Source: an uncultured Flavobacterium sp. (lineage in GTDB: Bacteria > Bacteroidota > Bacteroidia > Flavobacteriales > Flavobacteriaceae). From it: a DNA stretch of 64,000 nt. The notes beneath the pieces are model-generated. The model saw only the letters and a list, made by a program, of their open reading frames with translations, was not told the origin of the DNA and did not search any database. The stretch is from positions 54,866 through 118,865 of the forward strand of contig NZ_CALTYA010000005.1 in the NCBI RefSeq assembly GCF_943913405.1, written 5' to 3'. Shown piece by piece: positions 37,541 to 47,079 of this stretch. A program made the position numbers and the translations under genes. The number at the start of each line of letters is the position of its first letter. Within the stretch, counting starts at the first letter, position 1.

Positions 37541-37572
37541 ATTTCACTATATTTGAACTAAACAGAATTTTT

Positions 37573-37806
37573 ATGGAAGCCATCAGAAAAATAGTTACAG
37601 TAAAAAATCACCAGATAAACATCACGTTGCCAGATGATTTTTATGCCGATGAAGTGGAAGTTATTATTTTGCCAAAGCAAGATGACGATTTTGAATTAAC
37701 TGAAGAAATGAAGCAAATTCTTGATAATCGAGCAAATGAACCAACTGAAGATTATTTGACTTCAGAAGAATCATTATTGAGACTTAAGAAAAAACATGGA
37801 TTATAA
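37573..37806 (+). CDS. Probable antitoxin
   Basis: A 77-residue acidic protein 33 bases after mutA. The N-terminal half is a beta-rich region (IRKIVTVKNHQINITLPDDF), the C-terminal half is charged and helical (TEEMKQILDNRANEPTEDYLTSEESLLRLKKK), suiting an antitoxin whose tail wraps its toxin. It overlaps the next gene, a RelE/ParE-like toxin, by 11 bases. The assignment rests largely on that neighbour. Confidence 0.8.
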   Translation: MEAIRKIVTVKNHQINITLPDDFYADEVEVIILPKQDDDFELTEEMKQILDNRANEPTEDYLTSEESLLRLKKKHGL

Positions 37807-38089
37807 AATCATTGTTTCGCCAAAAGCTCAAATTGAAATTGAAGATATTTCAGAATATTATTCTCAAATAAGCTTCTCGGTTTTAAATAAATTTTATAGT
37901 GAATTAGAAAACGTATATAAATATTTAGAAACAAACCCTTATTTTCAAACGAGATATAAAAATTTTAGAGCAATTCCGATTAGAAAATTCCCTTACCTAT
38001 TATTTTTTATAATTGACGACACAACTAAAACTATAAAAATTCTTTCTTGCTTTAATACTTCAAGAAGTCCAAAAAAATATCCAAAATAG
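37796..38089 (+). CDS. RelE/ParE-family toxin
   Basis: A 97-residue protein of the RelE/ParE superfamily. Marks are the N-terminal YKIIVSPKAQIEIEDISEYY, a helix pair (LNKFYSELENVYKYLETNP), FRAIPIRKFPYLLFFIID and the C-terminal ILSCFNTSRSPKKY. RelE types cleave mRNA on ribosomes and ParE types poison gyrase; I cannot tell which from the sequence, though the helix-hairpin and RSP ending suit ParE. The pair is embedded between mutA and mutB, 15 bases before mutB, so it may be cotranscribed with them. Confidence 0.88.
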   Translation: MDYKIIVSPKAQIEIEDISEYYSQISFSVLNKFYSELENVYKYLETNPYFQTRYKNFRAIPIRKFPYLLFFIIDDTTKTIKILSCFNTSRSPKKYPK

Positions 38090-38103
38090 ATTTTCTATTT
38101 AAA

Positions 38104-40233
<2,130 letters not shown>

Positions 40234-40243
40234 ATATTTTTTT

Positions 40244-40270
40244 AGCCACGAATTACACAAATTCGTGGCT
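40244..40270. terminator. Bidirectional terminator built from an interspersed repeat
   Basis: AGCCACGAATT and its perfect complement AATTCGTGGCT around an ACACA loop. It lies between the converging mutB and AraC genes. A half copy occurs at 29447. I recall GCCACGAATT-type repeats as common in Flavobacterium intergenic DNA. Confidence 0.75.
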
Positions 40271-40277
40271 GAATCTT

Positions 40278-41150
40278 TTATTTCATAATTGATTTCAATT
40301 CTTGTCTGTACTGCGAAGCGCTTTTTCCGGTAAATTCCTTGAATAATTTATTGAAGTGGCTGAAATTATTAAAACCGCTTTCAAAGCAAATATCCGCAAT
40401 TCCGATTGGTTTTTCGGCTAAGAGTTTTGAGGCGTGAACTATACGATATTCATTTACAAATTTGGTAAAAGTCTTCTTCGTAATTTTCTTGAAATATCTG
40501 CAAAAAGATGGAACTGTCATGCTTGCCATTTCGGCCACAGCATCCAGACTTATCTGTTCTTGAAAATGGTCTTTTACGTAATTAAAAACCATATTAATTC
40601 GGTCATTGTCTTGAACCTGGGTTTCCATTGCAAAACCTGCTGCGTTTAAAATCTTATACTCCTTAGAATATTCCAAGTCTTTTAAAACGCTCAATAGGGT
40701 TAAAAGTCTTTCAAAAGGTTGCTGATTTTCCATCAATTCAATCTTTTTTCCAACTGCAATTTTGGTTTGACCACTGAAAGCAATTCCTCCTTTTGCCTGA
40801 AGAAATAAATCCTGAATACTTTTTGTTTCTTGTAATGCTAAAAAATCATTTCCTAAAAAATCGGGCTTCATTTGAATTACGGTTTCATTTTTATTTCCGG
40901 TATGATCATCTGTAAAACCGCAATGTGGCAAATGGCTTCCAATTAAAATCAAATCGCCGTCAGTATAATACGAAACGTGGCTTCCAATCTGCCTTTTGCC
41001 AGCACCTCCGTTTACAAAAACCAATTCAATTTCGGGATGATAGTGCCAAACGTGCGCTTTATTATTTGCATTTTCATCATATTTTGAATAATAAAAAGAG
41101 CTTCCGAACGAAGGTTCAATAACTTCAAAACTAGGTTTTAATGTCTTCAT
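40278..41150 (-). CDS. AraC-family transcriptional regulator with cupin sensor
   Basis: A 290-residue regulator from MKTLKPSFEV at 41150; an upstream in-frame ATG would add 40 residues of hydrophobic and basic sequence unlike the family. The N-terminal cupin-like sensor (WHYHPEIELVFVNGGAGKRQIG, DLILIGSHLPHCGF) may bind a small sugar or metabolite. The C-terminal double HTH contains SLDAVAEMASMTVPSFCRYFKK and GIADICFESGFNNFSHFNKLFK, and ends LKSIMK. The target genes are not obvious from the neighbours. Confidence 0.9.
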   Translation of the reverse strand: MKTLKPSFEVIEPSFGSSFYYSKYDENANNKAHVWHYHPEIELVFVNGGAGKRQIGSHVSYYTDGDLILIGSHLPHCGFTDDHTGNKNETVIQMKPDFLGNDFLALQETKSIQDLFLQAKGGIAFSGQTKIAVGKKIELMENQQPFERLLTLLSVLKDLEYSKEYKILNAAGFAMETQVQDNDRINMVFNYVKDHFQEQISLDAVAEMASMTVPSFCRYFKKITKKTFTKFVNEYRIVHASKLLAEKPIGIADICFESGFNNFSHFNKLFKEFTGKSASQYRQELKSIMK

Positions 41151-41332
41151 AAATTCAATTTTCAAGTATCCAAAATTAGCAAAAAAATATGTTTTATTAC
41201 CTTTTTTAACACTATAACGATGTAGTAAAGTTAATATAGCATATAAATAAGAAAATATGGAATAATGCATTTCCCTATTTCATTGGTAATTTAGCTGTAT
41301 TAAAATAAATGTTGAACTAACAACTACTAACT

Positions 41333-41926
41333 ATGAAAAATTTCTTGAAAATCAGTTTGATTGTAGCAGTATTTTTATCTGCTTTTGGTGCGAGTGCAAA
41401 TGAGAAGGATTTTTCACTAAAAGTGAAGAGCGAAAAAGGAAAAACGGTTAGTTTTTCTATCAATGAAGCGAAAAATATCAATTTATCAATTTACGGAAAA
41501 AACAATGAAACGTTATTTGATGAAAAAATAAATTCTAACGGCGTTTTCAATAGAACATATGACTTGAATGCTTTCCCAGAAGGAAATTATGTTCTTGAAG
41601 TAGAAACTGATGCAAAACTAGCACAATATGAAATTCATATTTCTGGTGGCACAGCAAGTATTTCTGAAAAAGCAATTACTGAAGTTTTCAAGCCTGTTTT
41701 GACAAAAGGTGACGGCTTCGTAACTTTGAATATTTTAAAAACAGACAAAAATCCGGTTGAAGTTCAAGTTTTTGACGAAAACAATACTGAACTTTATTCA
41801 GGCGTTATTACGAACAAATCTAGCATTGCTAAAAAATTCGATACAAATACGACAGGTGCAGAAAAATTGACTTTCATTGTAAAATACAAAGATCAAATAT
41901 TTTCAGAAACTATAGCATCAAGATAA
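41333..41926 (+). CDS. Secreted protein with two immunoglobulin-like halves
   Basis: A 197-residue exported protein. The signal peptide is residues 1-22 (FLKISLIVAVFLSAFGASAN). The rest has two similar beta-rich halves: INLSIYGKNNETLFDEKIN and VEVQVFDENNTELYSGVIT with a GNYVLEV / EKLTFIVK strand after each, like the beta sandwich of T9SS sorting domains but without the terminal basic motif. Unrecognised family, single gene. Confidence 0.75.
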   Translation: MKNFLKISLIVAVFLSAFGASANEKDFSLKVKSEKGKTVSFSINEAKNINLSIYGKNNETLFDEKINSNGVFNRTYDLNAFPEGNYVLEVETDAKLAQYEIHISGGTASISEKAITEVFKPVLTKGDGFVTLNILKTDKNPVEVQVFDENNTELYSGVITNKSSIAKKFDTNTTGAEKLTFIVKYKDQIFSETIASR

Positions 41927-41950
41927 TAAATATCCTTCAACACAAATTTG

Positions 41951-41973
41951 AAAGACAGCCATAAGCTGTCTTT
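41951..41973 (+). terminator. Terminator of the secreted Ig-like protein gene
   Basis: AAAGACAGC and GCTGTCTTT around CATAA, followed by a run of T, 24 bases after the stop codon. Confidence 0.85.
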
Positions 41974-41984
41974 TTTTTGCATTA

Positions 41985-42016
41985 AAAAAGGCATAGAAAT
42001 AATTTCCATGCCTTTT
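41985..42016 (-). terminator. Terminator of the GlmU-like gene
   Basis: AAAAGGCATAGAAAT pairs with ATTTCCATGCCTTTT; the one mismatch is a G-U pair in minus-strand RNA. It sits 22 bases past the stop codon of the minus-strand gene. Confidence 0.75.
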
Positions 42017-42038
42017 AAATTATAATTTCAGGATTATC

Positions 42039-43214
42039 TTACTCCTTTCTCCACTTTTTAGTTTCCTCAAAAACGTGTTCTAGAATAGCTGCATCTTTTT
42101 CATCAAATTCTACATTTCTTCTTGCCATTACAATTCTTGCCGTTTCAAAAGCTTTTTTAGTGATGTAAGTCGTAAATCCTGAAGCACCGCCCCAAGAAAA
42201 ACTTGGCACAAAATTTCTAGGAAAACCGCTTCCGAAAATATTTGTACTCACTCCGACAACCGTTCCAGTGTTAAACATTGTGTTGATCCCGCATTTGCTG
42301 TGGTCGCCCATCATCAAACCGCAGAATTGAAGTCCGGTTTTGGCGAAATTTTCGGTTTCATAACTCCAAAGTTTTACTTCTTCGTAATTGTTCTTTAGGT
42401 TAGAATTATTGCTGTCGGCTCCAATATTACACCATTCTCCCAAGACAGAATTTCCTAAAAATCCGTCATGTCCTTTGTTAGAATATCCAAAAAGTACAGA
42501 ATTGCTGACTTCTCCGCCAATAACAGAATGAGGTCCGACAGTTGTCGCGCCATATACTTTTGATGCTAATTTCACTCTTCCTGATTCGCACAAAGCAAAC
42601 GGCCCGCGTATTACAGAACCTTCCATGATTTCAGCGTTTTTTCCTATGTAAATTGGTCCTGAAGAAGCGTTTAAGGTTACAAATTCAAGCTTTGCTCCTT
42701 CTTCAATAAAAATATTTTCTGGAGAAATTACGTTAACGCTTTTGGGTATCGGCTGTGAAATTCTGTCTTCGGTCAAAAGTTCAAAATCTTCACGAAGCGC
42801 TGCATCATTTTTTTGGAAAATATCCCAAGTATGCGCAATTGTCAAGCAATCCTCACTATATTCTAAGATTTCATAGCTGTCAAAATCAACTTCCTCCTGA
42901 GATTCTTCTGAGAAAAAAGCAATTACTTCTTCTCCTTTAAATATAGCCTGGTTTTTCTCTAAAGATTTGACCATTTCGGCTAAAACTTCATTCGGAAGAA
43001 ATGAGGCATTGATCATCACGTTCTCTTCCATTTCCACCATTGGAAATTTTTCAGAAAGATATTCTTCGGTTACAGTCGTTGTGGTGTAACCCAAATATTT
43101 TTCCCATTTTTCACGAATTGTCAAAATTCCAACGCGAATATCAGCAACTGGGCGTGTAAAAGTGAATGGCAATAAGGCATTTCTAACAGTTCCGTCAAAA
43201 AGTATGTAGTTCAT
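42039..43214 (-). CDS. GlmU-like putative sugar nucleotidyltransferase
   Basis: A 391-residue protein. The N-terminal part (MNYILFDGTVRNALLPFTFTR, ADIRVGILTIREKWEKYLG) is a degenerate nucleotidyltransferase region with no GxGTRM loop. The C-terminal part (about 165-360) is a left-handed beta-helix of hexapeptide repeats (PENIFIEEGAKLEFVTL, GPIYIGKNAEIMEGSVIRG). Bacteroidota carry this as a GlmU-family protein next to rpmE2. Without the loop its catalytic activity is doubtful; acetyl or acyl transfer by the helix domain is possible. Confidence 0.82.
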   Translation of the reverse strand: MNYILFDGTVRNALLPFTFTRPVADIRVGILTIREKWEKYLGYTTTTVTEEYLSEKFPMVEMEENVMINASFLPNEVLAEMVKSLEKNQAIFKGEEVIAFFSEESQEEVDFDSYEILEYSEDCLTIAHTWDIFQKNDAALREDFELLTEDRISQPIPKSVNVISPENIFIEEGAKLEFVTLNASSGPIYIGKNAEIMEGSVIRGPFALCESGRVKLASKVYGATTVGPHSVIGGEVSNSVLFGYSNKGHDGFLGNSVLGEWCNIGADSNNSNLKNNYEEVKLWSYETENFAKTGLQFCGLMMGDHSKCGINTMFNTGTVVGVSTNIFGSGFPRNFVPSFSWGGASGFTTYITKKAFETARIVMARRNVEFDEKDAAILEHVFEETKKWRKE

Positions 43215-43241
43215 TTTTTATAGTTTCAAAGTTTGATGTTT

Positions 43242-43249
43242 CAAAGTTA
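43242..43249 (-). promoter_or_regulatory. Possible promoter -7 element of the GlmU-like gene
   Basis: TAACTTTG on the minus strand fits TAnnTTTG, 27 bases before the start. It lies in a small tandem repeat of TTTCAAAGTT (16-base period), and no good -33 element is visible. Confidence 0.35.
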
Positions 43250-43277
43250 CAAAGTAAAAATATATTTTGGGCATAAA

Positions 43278-43304
43278 AAAAGCCTTCCAAATCTGGAAGG
43301 CTTT
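43278..43304 (-). terminator. Terminator of rpmE2
   Basis: AAAGCCTTCC and GGAAGGCTTT around a six-base loop with T-run on the minus strand, 23 bases past the rpmE2 stop codon. Confidence 0.85.
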
Positions 43305-43327
43305 CTATATTTAAAAACAAGCTTAAA

Positions 43328-43579
43328 TTATTTAGCGTGTTTAGCGTATTTAGTTTTGAATTTGTCGATACGTCCTGCAGTATCAATCAATTTAGATTTA
43401 CCTGTGTAAAATGGGTGAGAAGTTCTAGAAATCTCCATTTTCACAACTGGATATTCAACACCTTCGTGAATAATTGTTTCTTTTGTATCTGCTGTAGATT
43501 TAGTGATAAAGACGTCTTCGTTTGACATGTCTTTGAAAGCAACTAATCTGTAATTCTCTGGGTGAATTCCTTTTTTCAT
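43328..43579 (-). CDS. rpmE2: 50S ribosomal protein L31, type B
   Basis: An 83-residue L31 of the zinc-free type: it starts MKKGIHPENYRLVAF, has the ISRTSHPFYTGKSKLIDTAGRIDKF core, and lacks the CxxC pair of the zinc-binding L31. Types without zinc are usually made when zinc is short, though many Bacteroidota have only this form. The promoter upstream leaves a leader of about 110 nt, longer than most genes here, which may carry regulation. Confidence 0.97.
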   Translation of the reverse strand: MKKGIHPENYRLVAFKDMSNEDVFITKSTADTKETIIHEGVEYPVVKMEISRTSHPFYTGKSKLIDTAGRIDKFKTKYAKHAK

Positions 43580-43694
43580 CTTAATTAATTTTTATTCGAT
43601 TTAATTATAATTTGTTTTGCAGCTTCCCTATTTCAGAAAAGGTATAAACTCATTATAACTTTTTGTTTTTAAACTTTTTATTATTTTGAGTTTG

Positions 43695-43724
43695 CAAATT
43701 TACAATTAATTTTCAATAAACAAA
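43695..43724 (-). promoter_or_regulatory. Promoter of rpmE2
   Basis: On the minus strand TTTG at 43721-43724, 18 bases, then TAAATTTG at 43695-43702. Both elements match the phylum consensus, and the predicted leader is about 110 nt. Confidence 0.6.
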
Positions 43725-43790
43725 TCTTTATCAGCTATTTTTTTCTAGCAATATGAATTGATTTTTAGCGTACTGTAAATCGGGAATTCA

Positions 43791-43798
43791 TATATTTG
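43791..43798 (+). promoter_or_regulatory. Promoter -7 element of the DUF4199 operon
   Basis: TATATTTG, 24 bases before the start codon. The -33 element is weak (TTAG at 43765-43768). Confidence 0.45.
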
Positions 43799-43821
43799 TA
43801 GATTAAATAAAAAAATCAATC

Positions 43822-44364
43822 ATGGGCGAAACTACATCTCCTGCAAAATCAGCAGTACAATACGGAGTAATTTTTGGAGTACTAATAATTCTAGAATTTG
43901 TAATTCCTTACGCAATGAGTTTGGATTTATTGGAACATAAGACATTAGGCTTGGTAATCAATCTTCTTAACTATCTTTTTTTACCAATATTATTTATTTT
44001 TTTAGCACTGAACAATTACAAGAAAAACCTGAACAACGGCTTCTTGTCTTTCAACCAAGCACTTAAAGGAGGCGTGAGCTTAATGGTTGTTGCTGGTTTG
44101 ATTGCTGGTATTTTTACCATAATATTTAATGTTCTGTTTCCAGAATATTTTGAGGAAATAATGTCAAAAACAAGACAAATGATGGCAGAAGGCAATCCGA
44201 GCCTGACTGAAGAGCAACTTGACACTTCTCTTGCCATGATCAAAAAATTCTCAAGCCCTTTCATTGCCGGGCCTGTGACCGTCGCAATGTATGCTTTCAT
44301 GGGACTAATTTATTCCTTAATTATAGGTGCAATTTTAAAAAATGATCAGCCGAAAGGTTATTAA
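43822..44364 (+). CDS. DUF4199 membrane protein
   Basis: A 180-residue protein with four membrane helices (YGVIFGVLIILEFVIPYAM, LLNYLFLPILFIFLALNNY, LMVVAGLIAGIFTIIFNVLF, GPVTVAMYAFMGLIYSLIIGAIL). A conserved F-Q-A-L-K-G-G segment lies between helices 2 and 3. It is the first gene of a run of at least seven plus-strand genes and is four bases from the glycosyltransferase gene. The function is unknown; linkage to a lipid-linked glycosyltransferase suggests an envelope role (inferred). Confidence 0.87.
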   Translation: MGETTSPAKSAVQYGVIFGVLIILEFVIPYAMSLDLLEHKTLGLVINLLNYLFLPILFIFLALNNYKKNLNNGFLSFNQALKGGVSLMVVAGLIAGIFTIIFNVLFPEYFEEIMSKTRQMMAEGNPSLTEEQLDTSLAMIKKFSSPFIAGPVTVAMYAFMGLIYSLIIGAILKNDQPKGY

Positions 44365-44367
44365 TAC

Positions 44368-45315
44368 ATGAATTTATCCATTATTATCCCGCTTCTCAAT
44401 GAAGAAGAATCGCTCCGTGAACTTGAACAATGGATTGAAAAAGTCATGGTTGCCAATAATTTCTCTTATGAAGTTATTTTTATTGACGACGGAAGCACTG
44501 ACAATTCGTGGCCCATTATTGAAACGCTTTCACACGAAAATCCAAATATAAAAGGGATTCGTTTTCTTCGCAATTATGGAAAATCACAAGCTTTGCATGC
44601 TGGTTTTGCCAAAGCGAAAGGTGACGTAATTATCACTATGGATGCTGATTTGCAAGATAGTCCGGATGAAATTCCAGAATTATTTTCAATGATCAAAGAA
44701 CAGCATTTCGACTTGGTTTCTGGCTGGAAAAAGAAGCGTTTTGATTCGGTAGTATCCAAAAACCTTCCTTCAAAATTGTTCAATTGGGCAGCACGAAAAA
44801 CTTCTGGCGTTGAACTGAATGATTTCAATTGCGGCTTGAAGGCTTACAAAAAAGAAGTCGTAAAAAACATTGAAGTTTCAGGAGAAATGCATCGTTATAT
44901 TCCTCTTTTGGCTAAAAATGCTGGATTTTCAAAAATTGGAGAAAAAATTGTTATTCACCAAGCAAGAAAATATGGCTCGACAAAATTTGGAATGGAACGG
45001 TTTATCAACGGATTTCTAGATTTAATAACGATTTGGTTTTTATCTAGATTCGGAAAAAGACCAATGCATTTATTCGGTGCTTTGGGATCGATTATGTTTA
45101 TCATCGGATTTGTCCTTTCATTTTACCTAGGTTTTGACAAATTATTCATCAACACTTCAGGAAGACTGATTACTGAAAAACCGATTTTCTATATCGCACT
45201 GACCACGATGGTTTTGGGAACACAGCTATTTTTAGCTGGTTTTTTAGGTGAGATTATATTACGCACAAAAAATAACGAAGAACGTTACAAGGTTTCTAAA
45301 GAAATAAATCTTTAA
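44368..45315 (+). CDS. Family 2 glycosyltransferase (dolichol-phosphate-mannose synthase/GtrB type)
   Basis: A 315-residue enzyme. The catalytic domain begins LSIIIPLLNEEESLRELE with the nucleotide site FIDDGSTDNS, the metal motif DADLQDSPDEIP and the acceptor region LNDFNCGLKAYKKEVV. Two C-terminal helices (LFGALGSIMFIIGFVLSFYLG, FYIALTTMVLGTQLFLAGFLGEI) anchor it in the inner membrane. Such enzymes make polyprenyl-phosphate sugars for glycan export. It is followed by a phosphohexomutase and an ABC exporter, an arrangement that fits surface glycan building. Confidence 0.92.
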   Translation: MNLSIIIPLLNEEESLRELEQWIEKVMVANNFSYEVIFIDDGSTDNSWPIIETLSHENPNIKGIRFLRNYGKSQALHAGFAKAKGDVIITMDADLQDSPDEIPELFSMIKEQHFDLVSGWKKKRFDSVVSKNLPSKLFNWAARKTSGVELNDFNCGLKAYKKEVVKNIEVSGEMHRYIPLLAKNAGFSKIGEKIVIHQARKYGSTKFGMERFINGFLDLITIWFLSRFGKRPMHLFGALGSIMFIIGFVLSFYLGFDKLFINTSGRLITEKPIFYIALTTMVLGTQLFLAGFLGEIILRTKNNEERYKVSKEINL

Positions 45316-45347
45316 ATTTAAATATCGAATTTTAAATTTTAATCAAA

Positions 45348-47075
45348 ATGCACATCGAACAAAAAATATTAGACAAAGTAAATATCTGGCTTACGCCAAC
45401 ATTTGACGAACAGACTCAAAACGCCATCAAAGAAATCATGACTTCTTCGCCAAAAGAATTAGAAGAAAGTTTTTATAAGAATTTAGAATTCGGAACTGGC
45501 GGAATGCGTGGCGTCATGGGTGTTGGAACCAACAGAATCAACAAATATACACTTGGAAAAAATACGCAGGGAATTTCAGATTACATGAAAAAATCTTTTC
45601 CTGGCGAAGAATTAAAAGTGGCGATTGCTTATGATTGCCGTCACAACAGCGATACTTTAGCAAAAGTGGTTGCAGATGTTTTTTCTGCTAACGGAATTAA
45701 AGTCTATCTTTTTTCAGAATTGCGTCCTACGCCAGAATTGTCTTTTGCATTAAAATATCTAAATTGTCATGCCGGAATTGTTTTGACAGCGTCTCACAAT
45801 CCGCCAGAATACAACGGATACAAAGTATATTGGCAAGACGGAGGACAATTGGTACCGCCACAAGATGGAGAAATTATCCAGCTGATCGAAGCCTTGGAAT
45901 ATGACCAGATTAATTTCAAAGCGAATGAAAATCTGATTGAATACATTGGCAAAGAAATTGACGAAGCTTTTGTGAATTCGACTATTGAAAATGCAAGTTT
46001 TGACACTTCCGCGGAAGCAAAAAACAATTTAAACGTAGTCTATACGTCTTTGCACGGAACTTCGATCAAATCAATTCCAGATGTTTTGTCAAAAGCAGGA
46101 TATTCTAACGTAAATATTGTACCAGAACAAGCTATTCCTGATGGAAATTTCCCGACGGTGAAATCTCCAAATCCAGAAGAACCAGAAGCCCTGACAATGG
46201 CTTTGGCTTTGGCAGAAAAATTAAATGCAGATATTGTTGTTGGAACTGATCCAGATGCTGACCGATTGGGCGTTGCCGTTCGCGACAATGACGGAAAAAT
46301 GATTTTGCTGAACGGAAACCAGACCATGGTTTTAATGACTGCATTTTTATTGGAACAATGGAAAAAAGCGGGAAGAATTACGGGTACAGAATTCATTGGA
46401 AGCACTATTGTTTCGACTCCAATGATGCTAGAATTGGCTTCAGCCTACGGAATTGAATGCAAAGTCGGATTGACAGGTTTCAAATGGATTGCCAAAATGA
46501 TCAAAGATTTCCCGAATCAAAAATTTATTGGCGGTGGCGAAGAAAGCTTCGGATTCATGGTTGGTGATGCCGTTCGTGACAAAGATGCGGTTGGCGCTAC
46601 CTTATTGATCTGCGAGATTGCCGCACAGGCAAAAGCAAACGGAAGCTCACTTTACAAAGAACTTCAGAACCTTTATGTTGACCACGGATTTTACAAAGAA
46701 TACTTGATTTCTTTAACCAAAAAAGGAATTGAAGGCGCAAACGAAATCAAGCAGATGATGATTGACTTGCGCGAAAATCCTTTGAAAGAAATCAACGGAC
46801 AAAGAGTTTTGATGGTGGAAGATTATGACAATTCGACGGCTAAAAATCTTTTTACGGATGAAATTGAAGAATTAAAAATTCCAAAGTCAAACGTTTTGAT
46901 TTATTATTTGGAAGACGGAACAAAAATCTGCGCTAGGCCAAGCGGTACCGAACCAAAAATCAAATTTTATTTCAGCGTAAACGAACCTTTGGACTCAGTT
47001 GAAAATGCAAAAAGTGTTGAAGCCGCTTTAGATCAAAAAATTAAAAATATCATTGCGGAAATGCAATTGAACTAA
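45348..47075 (+). CDS. Phosphoglucomutase/phosphomannomutase
   Basis: A 575-residue alpha-D-phosphohexomutase. The active-site phosphoserine is in TASHNPPEYNGYKVYW, the metal loop is DPDADRLGVAV, the sugar-binding loop is GGGEESFGFMVGD and the phosphate loop is RPSGTEPKIKFYF. It interconverts hexose 1- and 6-phosphates to feed sugar nucleotide synthesis. It follows the glycosyltransferase gene by 32 bases. Phosphoglucomutase is more likely for this long form, but mannose cannot be excluded. Confidence 0.93.
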   Translation: MHIEQKILDKVNIWLTPTFDEQTQNAIKEIMTSSPKELEESFYKNLEFGTGGMRGVMGVGTNRINKYTLGKNTQGISDYMKKSFPGEELKVAIAYDCRHNSDTLAKVVADVFSANGIKVYLFSELRPTPELSFALKYLNCHAGIVLTASHNPPEYNGYKVYWQDGGQLVPPQDGEIIQLIEALEYDQINFKANENLIEYIGKEIDEAFVNSTIENASFDTSAEAKNNLNVVYTSLHGTSIKSIPDVLSKAGYSNVNIVPEQAIPDGNFPTVKSPNPEEPEALTMALALAEKLNADIVVGTDPDADRLGVAVRDNDGKMILLNGNQTMVLMTAFLLEQWKKAGRITGTEFIGSTIVSTPMMLELASAYGIECKVGLTGFKWIAKMIKDFPNQKFIGGGEESFGFMVGDAVRDKDAVGATLLICEIAAQAKANGSSLYKELQNLYVDHGFYKEYLISLTKKGIEGANEIKQMMIDLRENPLKEINGQRVLMVEDYDNSTAKNLFTDEIEELKIPKSNVLIYYLEDGTKICARPSGTEPKIKFYFSVNEPLDSVENAKSVEAALDQKIKNIIAEMQLN

Positions 47076-47079
47076 TTAA

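Noticed and set aside
41151..41270. N-terminal extension of the AraC regulator at 40278
   Set aside because: The extra 40 residues run through the promoter region and lack AraC features.
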